Assembly: GCF_900188435.1 (NCBI RefSeq)
Contig: NZ_FYFA01000001.1
Span: 186,001 to 250,000, forward strand
DNA length: 64,000 bases
Source: Marinobacter sp. es.048
GTDB lineage: Bacteria > Pseudomonadota > Gammaproteobacteria > Pseudomonadales > Oleiphilaceae
Direction of reading: 5' to 3'
Shown: one piece after another, positions 42,418-51,637 of the stretch
Numbering within the stretch: the first letter of the stretch is position 1
Layout: each line of letters opens with the position of its first letter
Notes under the pieces: model-generated
What the model was told of the DNA's origin: nothing
The model's database searches: none
Seen by the model: only the letters and a program-made list of their open reading frames with translations
Position numbers and translations under genes: made by a program

Positions 42418-43740
42418 TTGCGCACGCTTTACTGGTTTACGCGGGATCTTCGCCTGCACGACAACACCGCGCTGCTGGCGGTCTCCAAGTCCGACATGCT
42501 GCTTTGCGTCTATGTGGTAGATCCGCGCTGGTTCGCACCCGGTGCCCTCCAGAGCAAGGCCATGGGAGACCATGGCTGGCGCTTCCTGTGGCAGAGCCTG
42601 ATGGCGCTTGAGCGCAGCCTTCGACCACTGGGGCAGCGGTTACACATTGCCTTTGGTGAGCCGGAAACCGCCATCCCTCAACTTGCTCACGCTCACAACA
42701 TTGAACGGGTGGTTCGCTCCCGGCTGCCCGGCACCCAGGAGGCCGGCCAGTGGCGGGCCATCAAGGACAAACTCCCGAAAACCCTGTTCCAGCAATTCGA
42801 GACTCTGAGCCTGTTTACCGAGGGCTCCCTGCCGATGGCTCTCGAGGAATTGCCGGACACCTTTTCCCAGTTCCGCAAGCAGGTTGAGAAAACCGGAGAA
42901 CGCTGTTCCGAACGGTTAAGGATTCGCACCCTTACGGCCCTGCCCCCACCGCCGGGCTTCCCGGAAGACAATCGCGGCGATTGCCCGCCAATACCGGAGC
43001 CCGTGCACCCATTGCAGTTCATGGGCGGTGAAGCGGCTGGCCTGGCGCGGCTGCAGGAATTCCTCTATGGCAACCACAGCATTGACCGCTACAAGGAAAC
43101 CCGGAACGCCCTGGACACCTGGGATGCCTCCTCCAAGTTCTCACCCTGGCTGGCCAACGGCTGTCTCTCGGTCCGGGAAGTAGCAGAAACCATCACCGAA
43201 TACGAAGCCAGCGAGACCAAAAACGAATCCACCTACTGGCTCTGGTTTGAACTGCTCTGGCGCGAGTACTTCTACTGGTACGCCCTGAAACATGGCGCCA
43301 ACCTGTTTCGCCGGGACGGCGTCCAGCGTAAACGTCGGCATGGCACCTTCTACGGCCATCGTTTCAAGGCCTGGTGCCAGGGCAACACCGAGTATCCGAT
43401 CGTGAATGCGGCTATGAATCAGCTGCGGGAAACCGGATACATGAGCAACCGGGCCCGGCAACTGGTGGCAAGCTGCTTCATCAATGAACTCGGTCTGGAC
43501 TGGCGATATGGAGCGGCATGGTTTGAGGAGCAGTTGATCGACTATGATGTAGGGAGCAACTACGGCAACTGGCAGTATCTGGCTGGCGTAGGGGCGGACT
43601 CGAGAGGCCTGCGGCAATTCAACCTCGAGAAACAGACGCAGCAGTACGATCCCACCGGCACCTTTATTGACCGCTGGGGCGGACATGCGGATCAGCCCGT
43701 AGGCTTACACACAGTGGATGCGGCAGACTGGCCCCTGTAG
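42418..43740 (+). CDS. Cryptochrome-DASH / photolyase family protein
   Basis: A 440-residue flavoprotein. The N-terminal photolyase domain begins RTLYWFTRDLRLHDNTALL; the FAD domain includes ELLWREYFYWYALKHG, TGYMSNRARQLVASCF and SNYGNWQYLAGVGADSRG. It ends with NLEKQTQQYDPTGTFI, the pattern of the DASH group, which repairs dimers in single-stranded DNA. The start is the TTG at 42418, eight bases after GAGGAG. No antenna-synthesis gene is near. Confidence 0.92.
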   Translation: MRTLYWFTRDLRLHDNTALLAVSKSDMLLCVYVVDPRWFAPGALQSKAMGDHGWRFLWQSLMALERSLRPLGQRLHIAFGEPETAIPQLAHAHNIERVVRSRLPGTQEAGQWRAIKDKLPKTLFQQFETLSLFTEGSLPMALEELPDTFSQFRKQVEKTGERCSERLRIRTLTALPPPPGFPEDNRGDCPPIPEPVHPLQFMGGEAAGLARLQEFLYGNHSIDRYKETRNALDTWDASSKFSPWLANGCLSVREVAETITEYEASETKNESTYWLWFELLWREYFYWYALKHGANLFRRDGVQRKRRHGTFYGHRFKAWCQGNTEYPIVNAAMNQLRETGYMSNRARQLVASCFINELGLDWRYGAAWFEEQLIDYDVGSNYGNWQYLAGVGADSRGLRQFNLEKQTQQYDPTGTFIDRWGGHADQPVGLHTVDAADWPL

Positions 43741-43756
43741 CAAAAGGCGAATCGCC

Positions 43757-44263
43757 ATGACGGATATGACGGACAACAGCAACACGGGCACAGCACGGGA
43801 AACCCTGGCCCGCATCATCGACTCCAGCTCACCGGCAACCCTGCTGAGCTGCGGCAGCCTCGCAACCGAAATGTCGCGAATCTGGCAGAAACATCAGGAA
43901 GGCGTCGATGTTCGAACCCTGGACACCACCGACCCCAATGCCAGGCTTCACCTGGACCGGGTTGCAGACCTGGCATTGATAACCGGCACCCTTGAGCACC
44001 TGCCTCATGATGAAGGCGCCCTGCTGCTGGGCCAGTTACGAAACTACGGCACCCACCAGATTGCCGTTCTGGTGGGAGAGACGCCGGGCTGGGCCTTTAC
44101 CGATTTCATCGGCCTCGGCTTCCGTCGCCATGCCGAACTGGAAAATGATAACGGCGCACTCACCCTGTACACCTACAATCTGGATACTTACAACCACAAG
44201 CGGGCCTGGAACAATCCGGAGAACTGGGCCAATCCGGAAATGTGGGGCAAAGCATGGTGGTAA
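43757..44263 (+). CDS. Conserved hypothetical protein, DUF6231-like
   Basis: A 168-residue soluble protein. Its middle (LHLDRVADLALITGTLEHLP, then GALLLGQLRNYGTHQIAVLV) resembles a reduced Rossmann-type or methyltransferase-like core without a clear S-adenosylmethionine motif. The C-terminus is tryptophan-rich (WNNPENWANPEMWGKAWW). It is probably the DUF6231 family of pseudomonads and relatives, recalled from pattern only. It follows the cryptochrome gene by 16 bp and overlaps the next gene slightly. Function unknown. Confidence 0.68.
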   Translation: MTDMTDNSNTGTARETLARIIDSSSPATLLSCGSLATEMSRIWQKHQEGVDVRTLDTTDPNARLHLDRVADLALITGTLEHLPHDEGALLLGQLRNYGTHQIAVLVGETPGWAFTDFIGLGFRRHAELENDNGALTLYTYNLDTYNHKRAWNNPENWANPEMWGKAWW

Positions 44264-45915
44264 CAAGCGAGGCTATGAGCACTCCGTCCTCCAAAAAACT
44301 CAAACCGAGTACGATCAGGATAGGCACCCGATACCGGGCCAACCGCCTGAAAGGCCCCTACGACGCCATCGTGATCGGCTCCGGCATCGGCGGTCTGACC
44401 ACCGCCGCCTGCCTCGCCAAGGCGGGCAGGAAAGTCGTCGTACTTGAGCAACATTACACCGCCGGCGGCTATACCCACAGCTATGCCCGCAACGGCTACG
44501 AATGGGACGTAGGCGTACATTATATCGGCGACATGGGCTCTCACCACACCCTTGGCCGCAGGCTGTTCGAGTACATCACCGACGGCAAGCTGGAATGGGC
44601 ACCCATGGACGAGAACTACGACCGCTTCTTCCTCGGCGACAAGGTCGTGAATCTGCGCGCCGGCAAGGAAGGGCTGCGGCTCTCCCTGCTTGATGCCTTT
44701 CCCGATGAACAGGAGGCCATCGACCAGTACGTCAAGCTTCTGGGCAAGGTGGCAGACGGCATGCAGTGGTACACACTCTCCAAGCTCACACCCGGCATCC
44801 TGAGCCCGGTCATCAACAAAGGGCTGGATATCGCCCTGCCGGACTGTTTCAACAAGACTACCTGGGAAGTGCTGAGCGAGCTTACCGACAATCAGGAACT
44901 GATCGGCGCCATCACCGGCCAGTGGGGCGACTGCGGGGTCACACCGAAGCAGTCAAGCTTTATGGTTCATGCACTGATCGCCAAACATTACCTCTACGGC
45001 GGCTTTTACCCCGTCGGCGGCGCGTCGGAAATCGCCAAAACCATTATTCCTGTTATTCAGGAGCCCGGCGGTGAGGTGTTTACCTACGCCGACGTCACCG
45101 ACATCCTGGTCGAGAAAGGCAAGGCAACCGGCGTGCGCATGGCCGATGGCGAGGAAATACGGGCACCGCTGGTGATCAGCAACGCCGGGGTCATCAACAC
45201 CTTCGAAAAACTGCTGCCAGCCGAGGCTGCCGAAAAGGTTGGCTACAAAAGCAAACGCAGACATATCGTTCCTTCCATGCCCCATATCGGACTGTATATT
45301 GGCCTGAAGGGCACACCGGAGGCACTTGGGCTGCCTCGAACCAATTTCTGGATCTACCCCAGCGCCGATCATGACGGCAACGTGCAACAGTTCCTGGATG
45401 ATCCGGACAACACCGAATTCCCGGTCGTCTATATCTCCTTTCCCGCAGCCAAGGATCCGGATTACCAGAACCGCTGGCCTGGCACCTCCACCATCGAGAT
45501 CGTTGCCCCGACCACCTGGGAGATGTTCGAGCCCTGGCAGGACACCATCTGGGGCAAGCGGGGCGACGACTATGAGGCCCTGAAACAGAAAATCACCGAC
45601 CAGTTGCTGGCAGTGATGTACGAGAAACTGCCTCAGCTGCGCGGAAAAGTGGATTACGTGGAAACCTCCACGCCGCTCTCCACCGCCTGGTTCTGCCGTT
45701 ATGGCCGGGGCGAGCTCTACGGCCTGGACCACAACCCCGAGCGCTTCGAACAGGATTGGCTGAAACCGAAAACCGACATTCCCGGGCTGTATCTCACCGG
45801 CCAGGACATCCTGACCTGCGGGGTGGTGGGTGCGATGATCGGTGGTCTGGTCAGCACCCTGGCCATTCAGGGCTGGCGCGGCGCCGGATTGGCGAAACGT
45901 ATTTTCGTGGGGTAA
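44254..45915 (+). CDS. FAD-dependent oxidoreductase, phytoene desaturase/retinol saturase-like
   Basis: About 553 residues. A dinucleotide-binding motif DAIVIGSGIGGLTTAACLAKAG lies near residue 40, followed by VVVLEQHYTAGGYTHSY, the CrtI/RetSat family pattern; the C-terminal FAD segment is GLYLTGQDILTCGVVGAMIG. These enzymes saturate or desaturate isoprenoid double bonds. No other carotenoid genes are near, so the substrate is open. The start is uncertain: ATG 44254 follows GGGG and overlaps the previous gene by 10 bp, while ATG 44275 lies too close to its GAGG. Confidence 0.86.
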   Translation: MVVTSEAMSTPSSKKLKPSTIRIGTRYRANRLKGPYDAIVIGSGIGGLTTAACLAKAGRKVVVLEQHYTAGGYTHSYARNGYEWDVGVHYIGDMGSHHTLGRRLFEYITDGKLEWAPMDENYDRFFLGDKVVNLRAGKEGLRLSLLDAFPDEQEAIDQYVKLLGKVADGMQWYTLSKLTPGILSPVINKGLDIALPDCFNKTTWEVLSELTDNQELIGAITGQWGDCGVTPKQSSFMVHALIAKHYLYGGFYPVGGASEIAKTIIPVIQEPGGEVFTYADVTDILVEKGKATGVRMADGEEIRAPLVISNAGVINTFEKLLPAEAAEKVGYKSKRRHIVPSMPHIGLYIGLKGTPEALGLPRTNFWIYPSADHDGNVQQFLDDPDNTEFPVVYISFPAAKDPDYQNRWPGTSTIEIVAPTTWEMFEPWQDTIWGKRGDDYEALKQKITDQLLAVMYEKLPQLRGKVDYVETSTPLSTAWFCRYGRGELYGLDHNPERFEQDWLKPKTDIPGLYLTGQDILTCGVVGAMIGGLVSTLAIQGWRGAGLAKRIFVG

Positions 45916-45920
45916 CAGGG

Positions 45921-46514
45921 TTGCCCAGACCGATTTGTGCCGATTGCGGCATGCACCGCAATATCTGTGTGTGCGAGGCCTGCGCCCCGATGCCTAACCG
46001 CACCAGGGTGTCAGTGCTCCAGCATCCAAGTGAAGCTGGCCACCCCAAAGGTACGGTCCGCATACTGGCCCAGTGTCTTAGCAACCTGGAAGTGTTCACG
46101 GGCGAGACGCCAGAGGATTTACGTGAGGCCGGTTTCGATACCGACACGTTACCCCGGAATTCAGCGCTGCTGTTTCCGGGGTCCGGCAGCGAACCCCTCG
46201 AGTCCGCAGACCTCAGCCACTTCCATCACTGGATCATTCTGGACGGGACCTGGCGCAAGGCCGCCAGAATCCTTCACCAGAACCCGGCACTGGCGGCTCT
46301 GCCCCGCTTCCATTTCGCCAGTCCGCCGGCCTCGGCATACGCCATCCGCAAAGCCCCGGGCTCGCATCATCTGGCCTCAGCAGAGGCTGTTGCCTATCTG
46401 CTCAATGCGATCGAGCCGGGGCTGGATACCCGGCCAATTTCCCACGCTATGCGCACATTGGTGGACAAACAGTTCGCCCAGATCCCGCCCCGGCTGCACA
46501 AGCACTATCAATAA
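45921..46514 (+). CDS. DTW-domain tRNA-uridine aminocarboxypropyltransferase
   Basis: A 197-residue DTW-domain protein (E. coli YfiP-like). An N-terminal cysteine cluster (CADCGMHRNICVCEAC) likely binds zinc, LQHPSEAGHPKGTVR and ALLFPGSGS are family motifs, and WIILDGTWRKAARIL holds the D-x-T-W signature. Such enzymes transfer the 3-amino-3-carboxypropyl group of S-adenosylmethionine to uridine in tRNA. The TTG at 45921 is preferred because GGGG lies eight bases upstream and the cysteine cluster is kept; the next ATG (45951) would lose part of it. Confidence 0.87.
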   Translation: MPRPICADCGMHRNICVCEACAPMPNRTRVSVLQHPSEAGHPKGTVRILAQCLSNLEVFTGETPEDLREAGFDTDTLPRNSALLFPGSGSEPLESADLSHFHHWIILDGTWRKAARILHQNPALAALPRFHFASPPASAYAIRKAPGSHHLASAEAVAYLLNAIEPGLDTRPISHAMRTLVDKQFAQIPPRLHKHYQ

Positions 46515-46585
46515 ATCGTGTGGGGTGAGACAGCCCGCCGGTCCGGACGTATTCCGGGGAAACCCGATGCGAGTAGAGAAGCCCC

Positions 46586-46843
46586 ATGTCCGAGCAGTTT
46601 GACCCAGCAGACCTTTCCCGCATCATCGAAATGGCGTGGGAGGACCGCACTCCCTTCGAGGCCATAGAAGGCCTGTATGGTCTTAGGGAAAAAGACGTCA
46701 TCCGCCTGATGCGTCGCGAGCTCAAGCCCAGCAGCTTCCGTCTCTGGCGCAAACGGGTAACCGGACGCAACACCAAACACCGTCAGTTGCGCCCCGAAGG
46801 GGTGAGCCGTGGCTATTGTCCGACCCAGTACAAGCACCGATAA
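46586..46843 (+). CDS. Small conserved protein, TIGR03643 family
   Basis: An 85-residue basic protein (IIEMAWEDRTPFEAIEGLYG, then EKDVIRLMRRELKPSSFRLW) matching the TIGR03643 family of small proteins. The first part looks like a helix-turn-helix but DNA binding is not shown. It ends RGYCPTQYKHR. Function unknown. The ATG at 46586 follows GAGAAGCCCC. Confidence 0.8.
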   Translation: MSEQFDPADLSRIIEMAWEDRTPFEAIEGLYGLREKDVIRLMRRELKPSSFRLWRKRVTGRNTKHRQLRPEGVSRGYCPTQYKHR

Positions 46844-46921
46844 GCACTTTGCCATTGGCATTGAAGGGACGGCTGCGTAATCATGGACATTCTGGCATCA
46901 AGCATATGAGGAACCCGATCG

Positions 46922-47341
46922 ATGGCACTGTTCAACCAGAAAAACGCCCGAAAACAGCTGGACGCTGAGGCCAGAAAGGTGCATCGGGAGGACCTGGAAA
47001 CCCTGCTGGATCGCCAGCGCAGCATTGAAGAGAAAGTAAAAGGCAGCGGCAAGCTGGCGCGTTTCAGTGCCGACATCAAACTGATGTTTTCGATGATCCG
47101 CGACTACTGGTACGGCAATTACCGTAGCGTACCCTGGAAAACCATCGCCGCGGTGGCGGGGGCATTACTATACGTCATGAACCCCCTCGACGTGATTCCG
47201 GATCTGATCCTCGGATTCGGCTTCGTGGACGACGCCGGGGTGGTCGCCCTCTGTCTAAAGCTGGTGGAGTCTGATCTTCACCGCTATGCTGCCTGGAAAG
47301 AGCAACAGGAAGAAACCACAGCGGCAGACCGCCCGAATTGA
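46922..47341 (+). CDS. DUF1232 (YkvA-like) membrane protein
   Basis: A 139-residue protein. A charged N-terminal helix (about 1-60) is followed by the DUF1232 domain, with VPWKTIAAVAGALLYVMNPLD and VIPDLILGFGFVDDAGVVAL, containing the conserved P-x-D-x-I-P-D motif. Family members are small membrane-associated proteins of unknown role. It ends with a glutamate-rich tail. pomA starts 69 bp later on the same strand. Confidence 0.87.
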   Translation: MALFNQKNARKQLDAEARKVHREDLETLLDRQRSIEEKVKGSGKLARFSADIKLMFSMIRDYWYGNYRSVPWKTIAAVAGALLYVMNPLDVIPDLILGFGFVDDAGVVALCLKLVESDLHRYAAWKEQQEETTAADRPN

Positions 47342-47410
47342 TTAATTTCTGAACTGACGGTATTCTCTCGTCCCTGCTTCTGGAACACCTGAATCAAATC
47401 TGGAGTTGTA

Positions 47411-48181
47411 GTGGATTTAGCCACCCTCATTGGTCTTGCTGGCGCTATTATACTTATCGCCTCTGCCGTTATTCTCGGTGTTTCACCTGCCGTTTTCATC
47501 AATCCTGCGTCCCTGCTGATCGTCGTAGGCGGCACCATGTTCGTCGTGCTGGCCAAATTCAGCGTTTCGCAGTTTCTGGGAGCCTTCAAAGCCGCAGCCA
47601 GGGCGTTCAAATTCAAACTGCCAGAAACTCAAGCCAGCATTGAAGAACTCGTAGATATCGCCAACGTGGCCCGTAAAGAGGGCGTTCTTGGCCTTGAAGA
47701 CAGGGAAATCAGCAGCCCGTTTCTGGCCCAGGGCATTCAGATGCTCGTAGACGGGCAAGACGCCAACACCATTAAGCAGCTTCTCAATAAAGAGCGCCTG
47801 ATGACTCTGGATCACAACCGGTCCGGCGCCAAGGTCTTCACCGCCATGGCAGATGTGGCGCCGGCCATGGGCATGATCGGTACCCTGATCGGCCTGGTGC
47901 AGATGCTGTCGAACATGGAAGACCCGAAATCCATCGGTCCCGCCATGGCGGTTGCCCTGCTGACCACGCTCTATGGCGCCATGATAGCCACCATGATAGC
48001 CACGCCCATTGCTGACAAGCTCTCTCTGCGCATGACCGAAGAAGCACGCATGCAGTCGCTGTACATTGATGCGCTGGTCGCCATCCAGGAGGGCACCAAT
48101 CCCCGGATCATTGAGCAGATGCTTTCAAGCTATCTGCCACCCAAGGAACGTGAAAAAGTGGCCGAAGCAGAAGGCGCGTAA
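47411..48181 (+). CDS. pomA: Sodium-type flagellar stator protein PomA
   Basis: A 256-residue protein with four membrane segments: about 5-25, 32-50, 150-172 and 183-203. The cytoplasmic loop contains typical charged residues (KEGVLGLEDREIS) and the third helix region reads ADVAPAMGMIGTLIGLVQML, with the PomA/MotA proline. PomA-PomB complexes use sodium flow to turn the flagellum. The start is a GTG at 47411 with GGAG upstream. pomB follows by 2 bp. Confidence 0.92.
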   Translation: MDLATLIGLAGAIILIASAVILGVSPAVFINPASLLIVVGGTMFVVLAKFSVSQFLGAFKAAARAFKFKLPETQASIEELVDIANVARKEGVLGLEDREISSPFLAQGIQMLVDGQDANTIKQLLNKERLMTLDHNRSGAKVFTAMADVAPAMGMIGTLIGLVQMLSNMEDPKSIGPAMAVALLTTLYGAMIATMIATPIADKLSLRMTEEARMQSLYIDALVAIQEGTNPRIIEQMLSSYLPPKEREKVAEAEGA

Positions 48182-48183
48182 CC

Positions 48184-49107
48184 ATGGACGAGTTGCCAGA
48201 AGAGGAGAAACCGGGGATTCCGGCGTGGGTTGTTACCTTCGCTGATCTCATGTCCCTGCTGATGTGTTTCTTCGTCTTGCTGCTGTCCTTTTCGGAAATC
48301 GACGCCCAGAAATTCAAGCAGATCGCCGGGGAGCTTTCCAAAGCTTTTGGTGTTCAGCGCGACGTGCCCGCCCTGGAAATTCCCAAGGGCACCAGCCCCA
48401 TCTTCGACAAGTTCTCGCCCGCACCGCCTGAGCCCACCGTGGTTAACGAAGTCAAACAGACCACCACGGAAGAAGACCCGGAACTCCAGACCCTGAAAAG
48501 CCCCACCGATATGGCCGTTGAAGCTGCCGTAGAGGAAGAGATGCAGGAAACCATGGACGAGATCCTGAAAGTCCTGGAACCTGCCATTGCCGATGGTCGG
48601 ATCAACGTGAGCCAGGATCAGCGGCGCATCGTGATCCGGGTGGAAGAAAAAGGCTCCTTCCCCTCCGGCTCCGCTCAGCTGACCTGGGAGTTTGAGGGTC
48701 TGTTGCTGGACATGGCAGAGGTCATTGAGGGCATCCCCGGTGACCTGACTATTGAGGGACACACCGACAACGTCCCTATCCGGACTGACCGCTTTTACAG
48801 TAACTGGGATCTCTCCGCCGCCCGTTCAGCCGCCGTTGCCAACGTCCTGGTAGCCCGGGACCAGGTCGAACCCACCCGTCTGTCCGTCACCGGTCTGGCG
48901 GATACCGAGCCAAGAGTGCCCAACACCTCGGCGGAGAATCGCGCAAAGAACCGGCGAGTGGAAATCATCATTGATCTCTCCGGCCCGATGCAGGAACAGG
49001 AAGTGCGCCTCCGGGAACTGATCCAGTCCGAATCGAACGATGACGAATCCAGCCTCGGGATCGAATCCGAATCCGACAGCTCAACACCAAACGAAATCAG
49101 CTGGTAA
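48184..49107 (+). CDS. pomB: Flagellar stator protein PomB
   Basis: A 307-residue partner of PomA. The single membrane helix (PAWVVTFADLMSLLMCFFVL) contains the ion-binding Asp in FADLMSLL. The C-terminal OmpA domain (about 150-270) binds peptidoglycan through TIEGHTDNVPI and LSAARSAAVANVLV and ends with NRRVEIII. A serine- and acid-rich tail follows (about 275-307). Sodium specificity is inferred from similarity to PomB rather than MotB. Confidence 0.92.
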   Translation: MDELPEEEKPGIPAWVVTFADLMSLLMCFFVLLLSFSEIDAQKFKQIAGELSKAFGVQRDVPALEIPKGTSPIFDKFSPAPPEPTVVNEVKQTTTEEDPELQTLKSPTDMAVEAAVEEEMQETMDEILKVLEPAIADGRINVSQDQRRIVIRVEEKGSFPSGSAQLTWEFEGLLLDMAEVIEGIPGDLTIEGHTDNVPIRTDRFYSNWDLSAARSAAVANVLVARDQVEPTRLSVTGLADTEPRVPNTSAENRAKNRRVEIIIDLSGPMQEQEVRLRELIQSESNDDESSLGIESESDSSTPNEISW

Positions 49108-49140
49108 ACGCATTCTATTTTGGTGCGACCCACCTAAAAA

Positions 49141-49157
49141 CGCACCTTTATAGTGCG
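49141..49157. promoter_or_regulatory. NtrC-like binding site upstream of amtB
   Basis: CGCAC-CTTTATA-GTGCG is a perfect inverted repeat with the 7-bp spacing of NtrC sites (consensus TGCAC-N7-GTGCA). A second GTGCGACC lies at 49123-49130, exactly 30 bp from that at 49153-49160, three helical turns. The site lies about 75 bp upstream of the sigma-54 promoter. Confidence 0.6.
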
Positions 49158-49233
49158 ACCTGAGACCCAAAAATCCCTTTTATATCTCTTAGCGATCCCT
49201 CAACCACCTCTCAGCTCTTGAAATGCATTATTT

Positions 49234-49249
49234 TGGAACAGCTCTTGCT
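49234..49249 (+). promoter_or_regulatory. Sigma-54 promoter of amtB
   Basis: TGGAAC-AGCTC-TTGCT keeps the GG and GC of the -24/-12 elements and the correct spacing. It lies about 80 bp before the GTG of the ammonium transporter, a gene that is normally under NtrC control. Confidence 0.72.
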
Positions 49250-49329
49250 TTAGCTGCACCTCAACAATGCACAAGCCAACGTAAACGGCCCGATAGAGGC
49301 CGGAAACACAACATCAGGAGCGAAAACCC

Positions 49330-50538
49330 GTGGACATCACGAGTGCAGTACACACCCTGACTGAAAGCGCCAACACGCTGTTCATCCTTATCGGCGCCAT
49401 AATGGTGCTGGCCATGCATGCCGGCTTTGCCTTCCTGGAAGTGGGCACCGTTCGCCACAAGAACCAGGTCAACGCCCTGGTCAAGATCATGACCGACTTC
49501 GGGATCTCCGCCGTGGCCTACTTCTTTATCGGTTATTACATCGCCTACGGCAGTCATTTCATGAGCGGTGCCGCCGAGCTCACCGCTGCCAACGGCTATG
49601 ATCTGGTGAAGTTTTTCTTCCTGATGACTTTTGCCGCGGCCATTCCTGCCATCGTGTCCGGCGGTATCGCCGAGCGCGCCAAGTTCTATCCGATGCTGAT
49701 TGCCTCGGGCCTGATTGTCGCCTTTATCTATCCCTTCTTTGAGGGGCTTATCTGGAATGGCAACTATGGTTTCCAGGGCTGGCTCGAGAACCAGTTTGGT
49801 GCATCCTTCCACGACTTTGCAGGCTCTGTTGTGGTGCATGCCGTGGGTGGCTGGATCGCCCTGGCGGCCGTTCTTGTTCTGGGTGCCCGAAACGGGCGCT
49901 ATCGCAACGGCAAAGTCGTTGCCTTTGCCCCCTCCAACATTCCATTCCTCGCTCTCGGCGCCTGGATACTGACCGTTGGTTGGTTCGGTTTCAACGTGAT
50001 GTCGGCCCAGACCCTTGACGGCATCAGCGGCTTGGTGGCCGTCAACAGCCTGATGGCGATGGTGGGTGGTATCCTGGTCTCCATGCTGCTGGGCCGCAAG
50101 GACCCGGGCTTTATCCACAATGGTCCACTGGCAGGCCTCGTGGCCGTGTGTGCCGGCTCAGACCTGATGCATCCGGTGGGCGCTCTGGTGACTGGCGGTG
50201 TGGCCGGTGCCATCTTCGTTTACCTGTTCGAGTGGGCCCAGGCCAAGATTGAACGACTGGACGATGTCCTGGGTGTCTGGCCCCTGCACGGTGTCTGTGG
50301 TGTCTGCGGCGCGATTGCCTGCGGTATCTTCGGTCAGCAGGCGCTGGGTGGCCTTGGCGGCGTCAGCCTGATGTCACAGATCATCGGCTCGATTGCCGGC
50401 GTTGTGGTGGCTTTTGTTGGCGGCCTGATTGTGTACGGCGTTATCAACGCGATTTCCGGCCTGCGCCTGACCGAAGAGGAAGAGTTCAACGGAGCGGATC
50501 TGAGCATCCACCGGATTGGCGCAACCGCCGTCGAATGA
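49330..50538 (+). CDS. amtB: Ammonium transporter AmtB
   Basis: A 402-residue protein with eleven expected membrane segments. The conserved pore histidines lie in SVVVHAVGGWIAL and PLHGVCGVCGAIACGIFG, and AFLEVGTVRHKNQVN is a family motif. It admits ammonium or ammonia at low nitrogen. The GTG start has AGGAG nine bases upstream. No glnK gene precedes it, unlike many gammaproteobacterial loci. Control by NtrC and sigma-54 is suggested by the two upstream sites. Confidence 0.94.
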   Translation: MDITSAVHTLTESANTLFILIGAIMVLAMHAGFAFLEVGTVRHKNQVNALVKIMTDFGISAVAYFFIGYYIAYGSHFMSGAAELTAANGYDLVKFFFLMTFAAAIPAIVSGGIAERAKFYPMLIASGLIVAFIYPFFEGLIWNGNYGFQGWLENQFGASFHDFAGSVVVHAVGGWIALAAVLVLGARNGRYRNGKVVAFAPSNIPFLALGAWILTVGWFGFNVMSAQTLDGISGLVAVNSLMAMVGGILVSMLLGRKDPGFIHNGPLAGLVAVCAGSDLMHPVGALVTGGVAGAIFVYLFEWAQAKIERLDDVLGVWPLHGVCGVCGAIACGIFGQQALGGLGGVSLMSQIIGSIAGVVVAFVGGLIVYGVINAISGLRLTEEEEFNGADLSIHRIGATAVE

Positions 50539-50557
50539 CACCGGTTTACGGTGCAGT

Positions 50558-51637
50558 TCACTCGCCGTATCCGGTCAGCTCCATGTAGCCGACCCCGTCG
50601 TGGCTGCCGGATACCGACACCGGGCTTTCCCAATATGGGTAAAGCCCGGTATTCCGGTAATCCCCCGCCGGAGCGACTACCTCCAGATTCACCCCGAAGT
50701 CTGGCACCGACAGTTGCCATGCACGGGGATAACCGTCGCTGTCGGTTAATGGCTCCAGGCTGAGCTGATCGGCGCCAAGGGCTATCGGCTCGCCATCAGC
50801 CGGAATCCAGGTTCCGGAACGAAAACCACCGTATTCCTCCCGTAGCTGGAAAGCCATCAGTTTGTCGCCCGAGTCCAGGTGCAGCGCAAACCAGTCCCAG
50901 CCCTGCTGGCCCGATTTGAGAAACTGGCTGCTCCACTCCCGGTCGAACCAGCCCTTTCCCTTTACCTCCAACGTCTGATCGCCCATTGTGACCGTGCCCT
51001 CTATCTGGAGATCCACCAGACTGAAATACATGGAACCCTCGCCATCGGCGGACTTGGCGCTGAAACCATTGTCACCGTGGGCAACCGGCTTGCCATTTAT
51101 ACTCAGGGTCAAATCATAGGACCAGCCATCTGCCGAGACCTGCAACCGCCATGAATCCTTTCCGGAAGCAGCTTCAAGCTGCCAGTCATCCAGCCAAACG
51201 GCGATCGGCTCAGCCCGGGCACCGGCATGGCCGACGTCGCCCCGCGCCAGCTTCTCTGCAAAGTAGTGCCGGGTATCAAAGCTTACTGCGGCGTGGGCCA
51301 TCCAGGCTGCCTCCAGGGGCCAGTTGTTTGCGTCCGGAGGCTCAGCGTCTGCCAACCTCGGCTTGATTGCCTGGCGGAACTGGGTCCACTGCAGGCCAAC
51401 GGGTTTGCCATCTGCCGTCTTCAGATTGGCCGTCAGGTACCACCATTCGATCCGGTGCTGCGGGTGCGGGCCATAATCCTCGGGGAATGTCAGCCTGTCT
51501 CCCGGCCTGGGCTGCAGAAAGGGCACATGGGATTCGTTATTCGCGATGCCGGCCAGTCCGGCAAACCCTGACTCTTGCTGTGGCTCCGAACAGCCGGCCA
51601 GAACCACGGCGAACCAGATGAAGATCCAGCGCCTCAT
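50558..51637 (-). CDS. AttH/CrtC-like lipocalin-fold lipoprotein
   Basis: A 359-residue protein with a lipobox signal (FAVVLAGC, Cys16) and an AttH/carotenoid-hydratase-like double-lipocalin fold: FPEDYGPHPQHRIEWWYLTA, KGWFDREWSSQFLKSGQQGW and FQLREEYGGFRSGTW. Ser at +2 suggests outer-membrane sorting. Its ATG overlaps the permease stop (ATGA), linking it to the ABC exporter. The role is unknown; in Agrobacterium the related genes form the att ABC cluster. Confidence 0.85.
   Translation of the reverse strand: MRRWIFIWFAVVLAGCSEPQQESGFAGLAGIANNESHVPFLQPRPGDRLTFPEDYGPHPQHRIEWWYLTANLKTADGKPVGLQWTQFRQAIKPRLADAEPPDANNWPLEAAWMAHAAVSFDTRHYFAEKLARGDVGHAGARAEPIAVWLDDWQLEAASGKDSWRLQVSADGWSYDLTLSINGKPVAHGDNGFSAKSADGEGSMYFSLVDLQIEGTVTMGDQTLEVKGKGWFDREWSSQFLKSGQQGWDWFALHLDSGDKLMAFQLREEYGGFRSGTWIPADGEPIALGADQLSLEPLTDSDGYPRAWQLSVPDFGVNLEVVAPAGDYRNTGLYPYWESPVSVSGSHDGVGYMELTGYGE

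Noticed and set aside
44254..51637. Carotenoid pathway from CrtI-like and CrtC-like proteins
   Set aside because: No phytoene synthase, GGPP synthase or cyclase gene is present, and the CrtC-like protein is an AttH-type lipoprotein overlapping an ABC permease gene.
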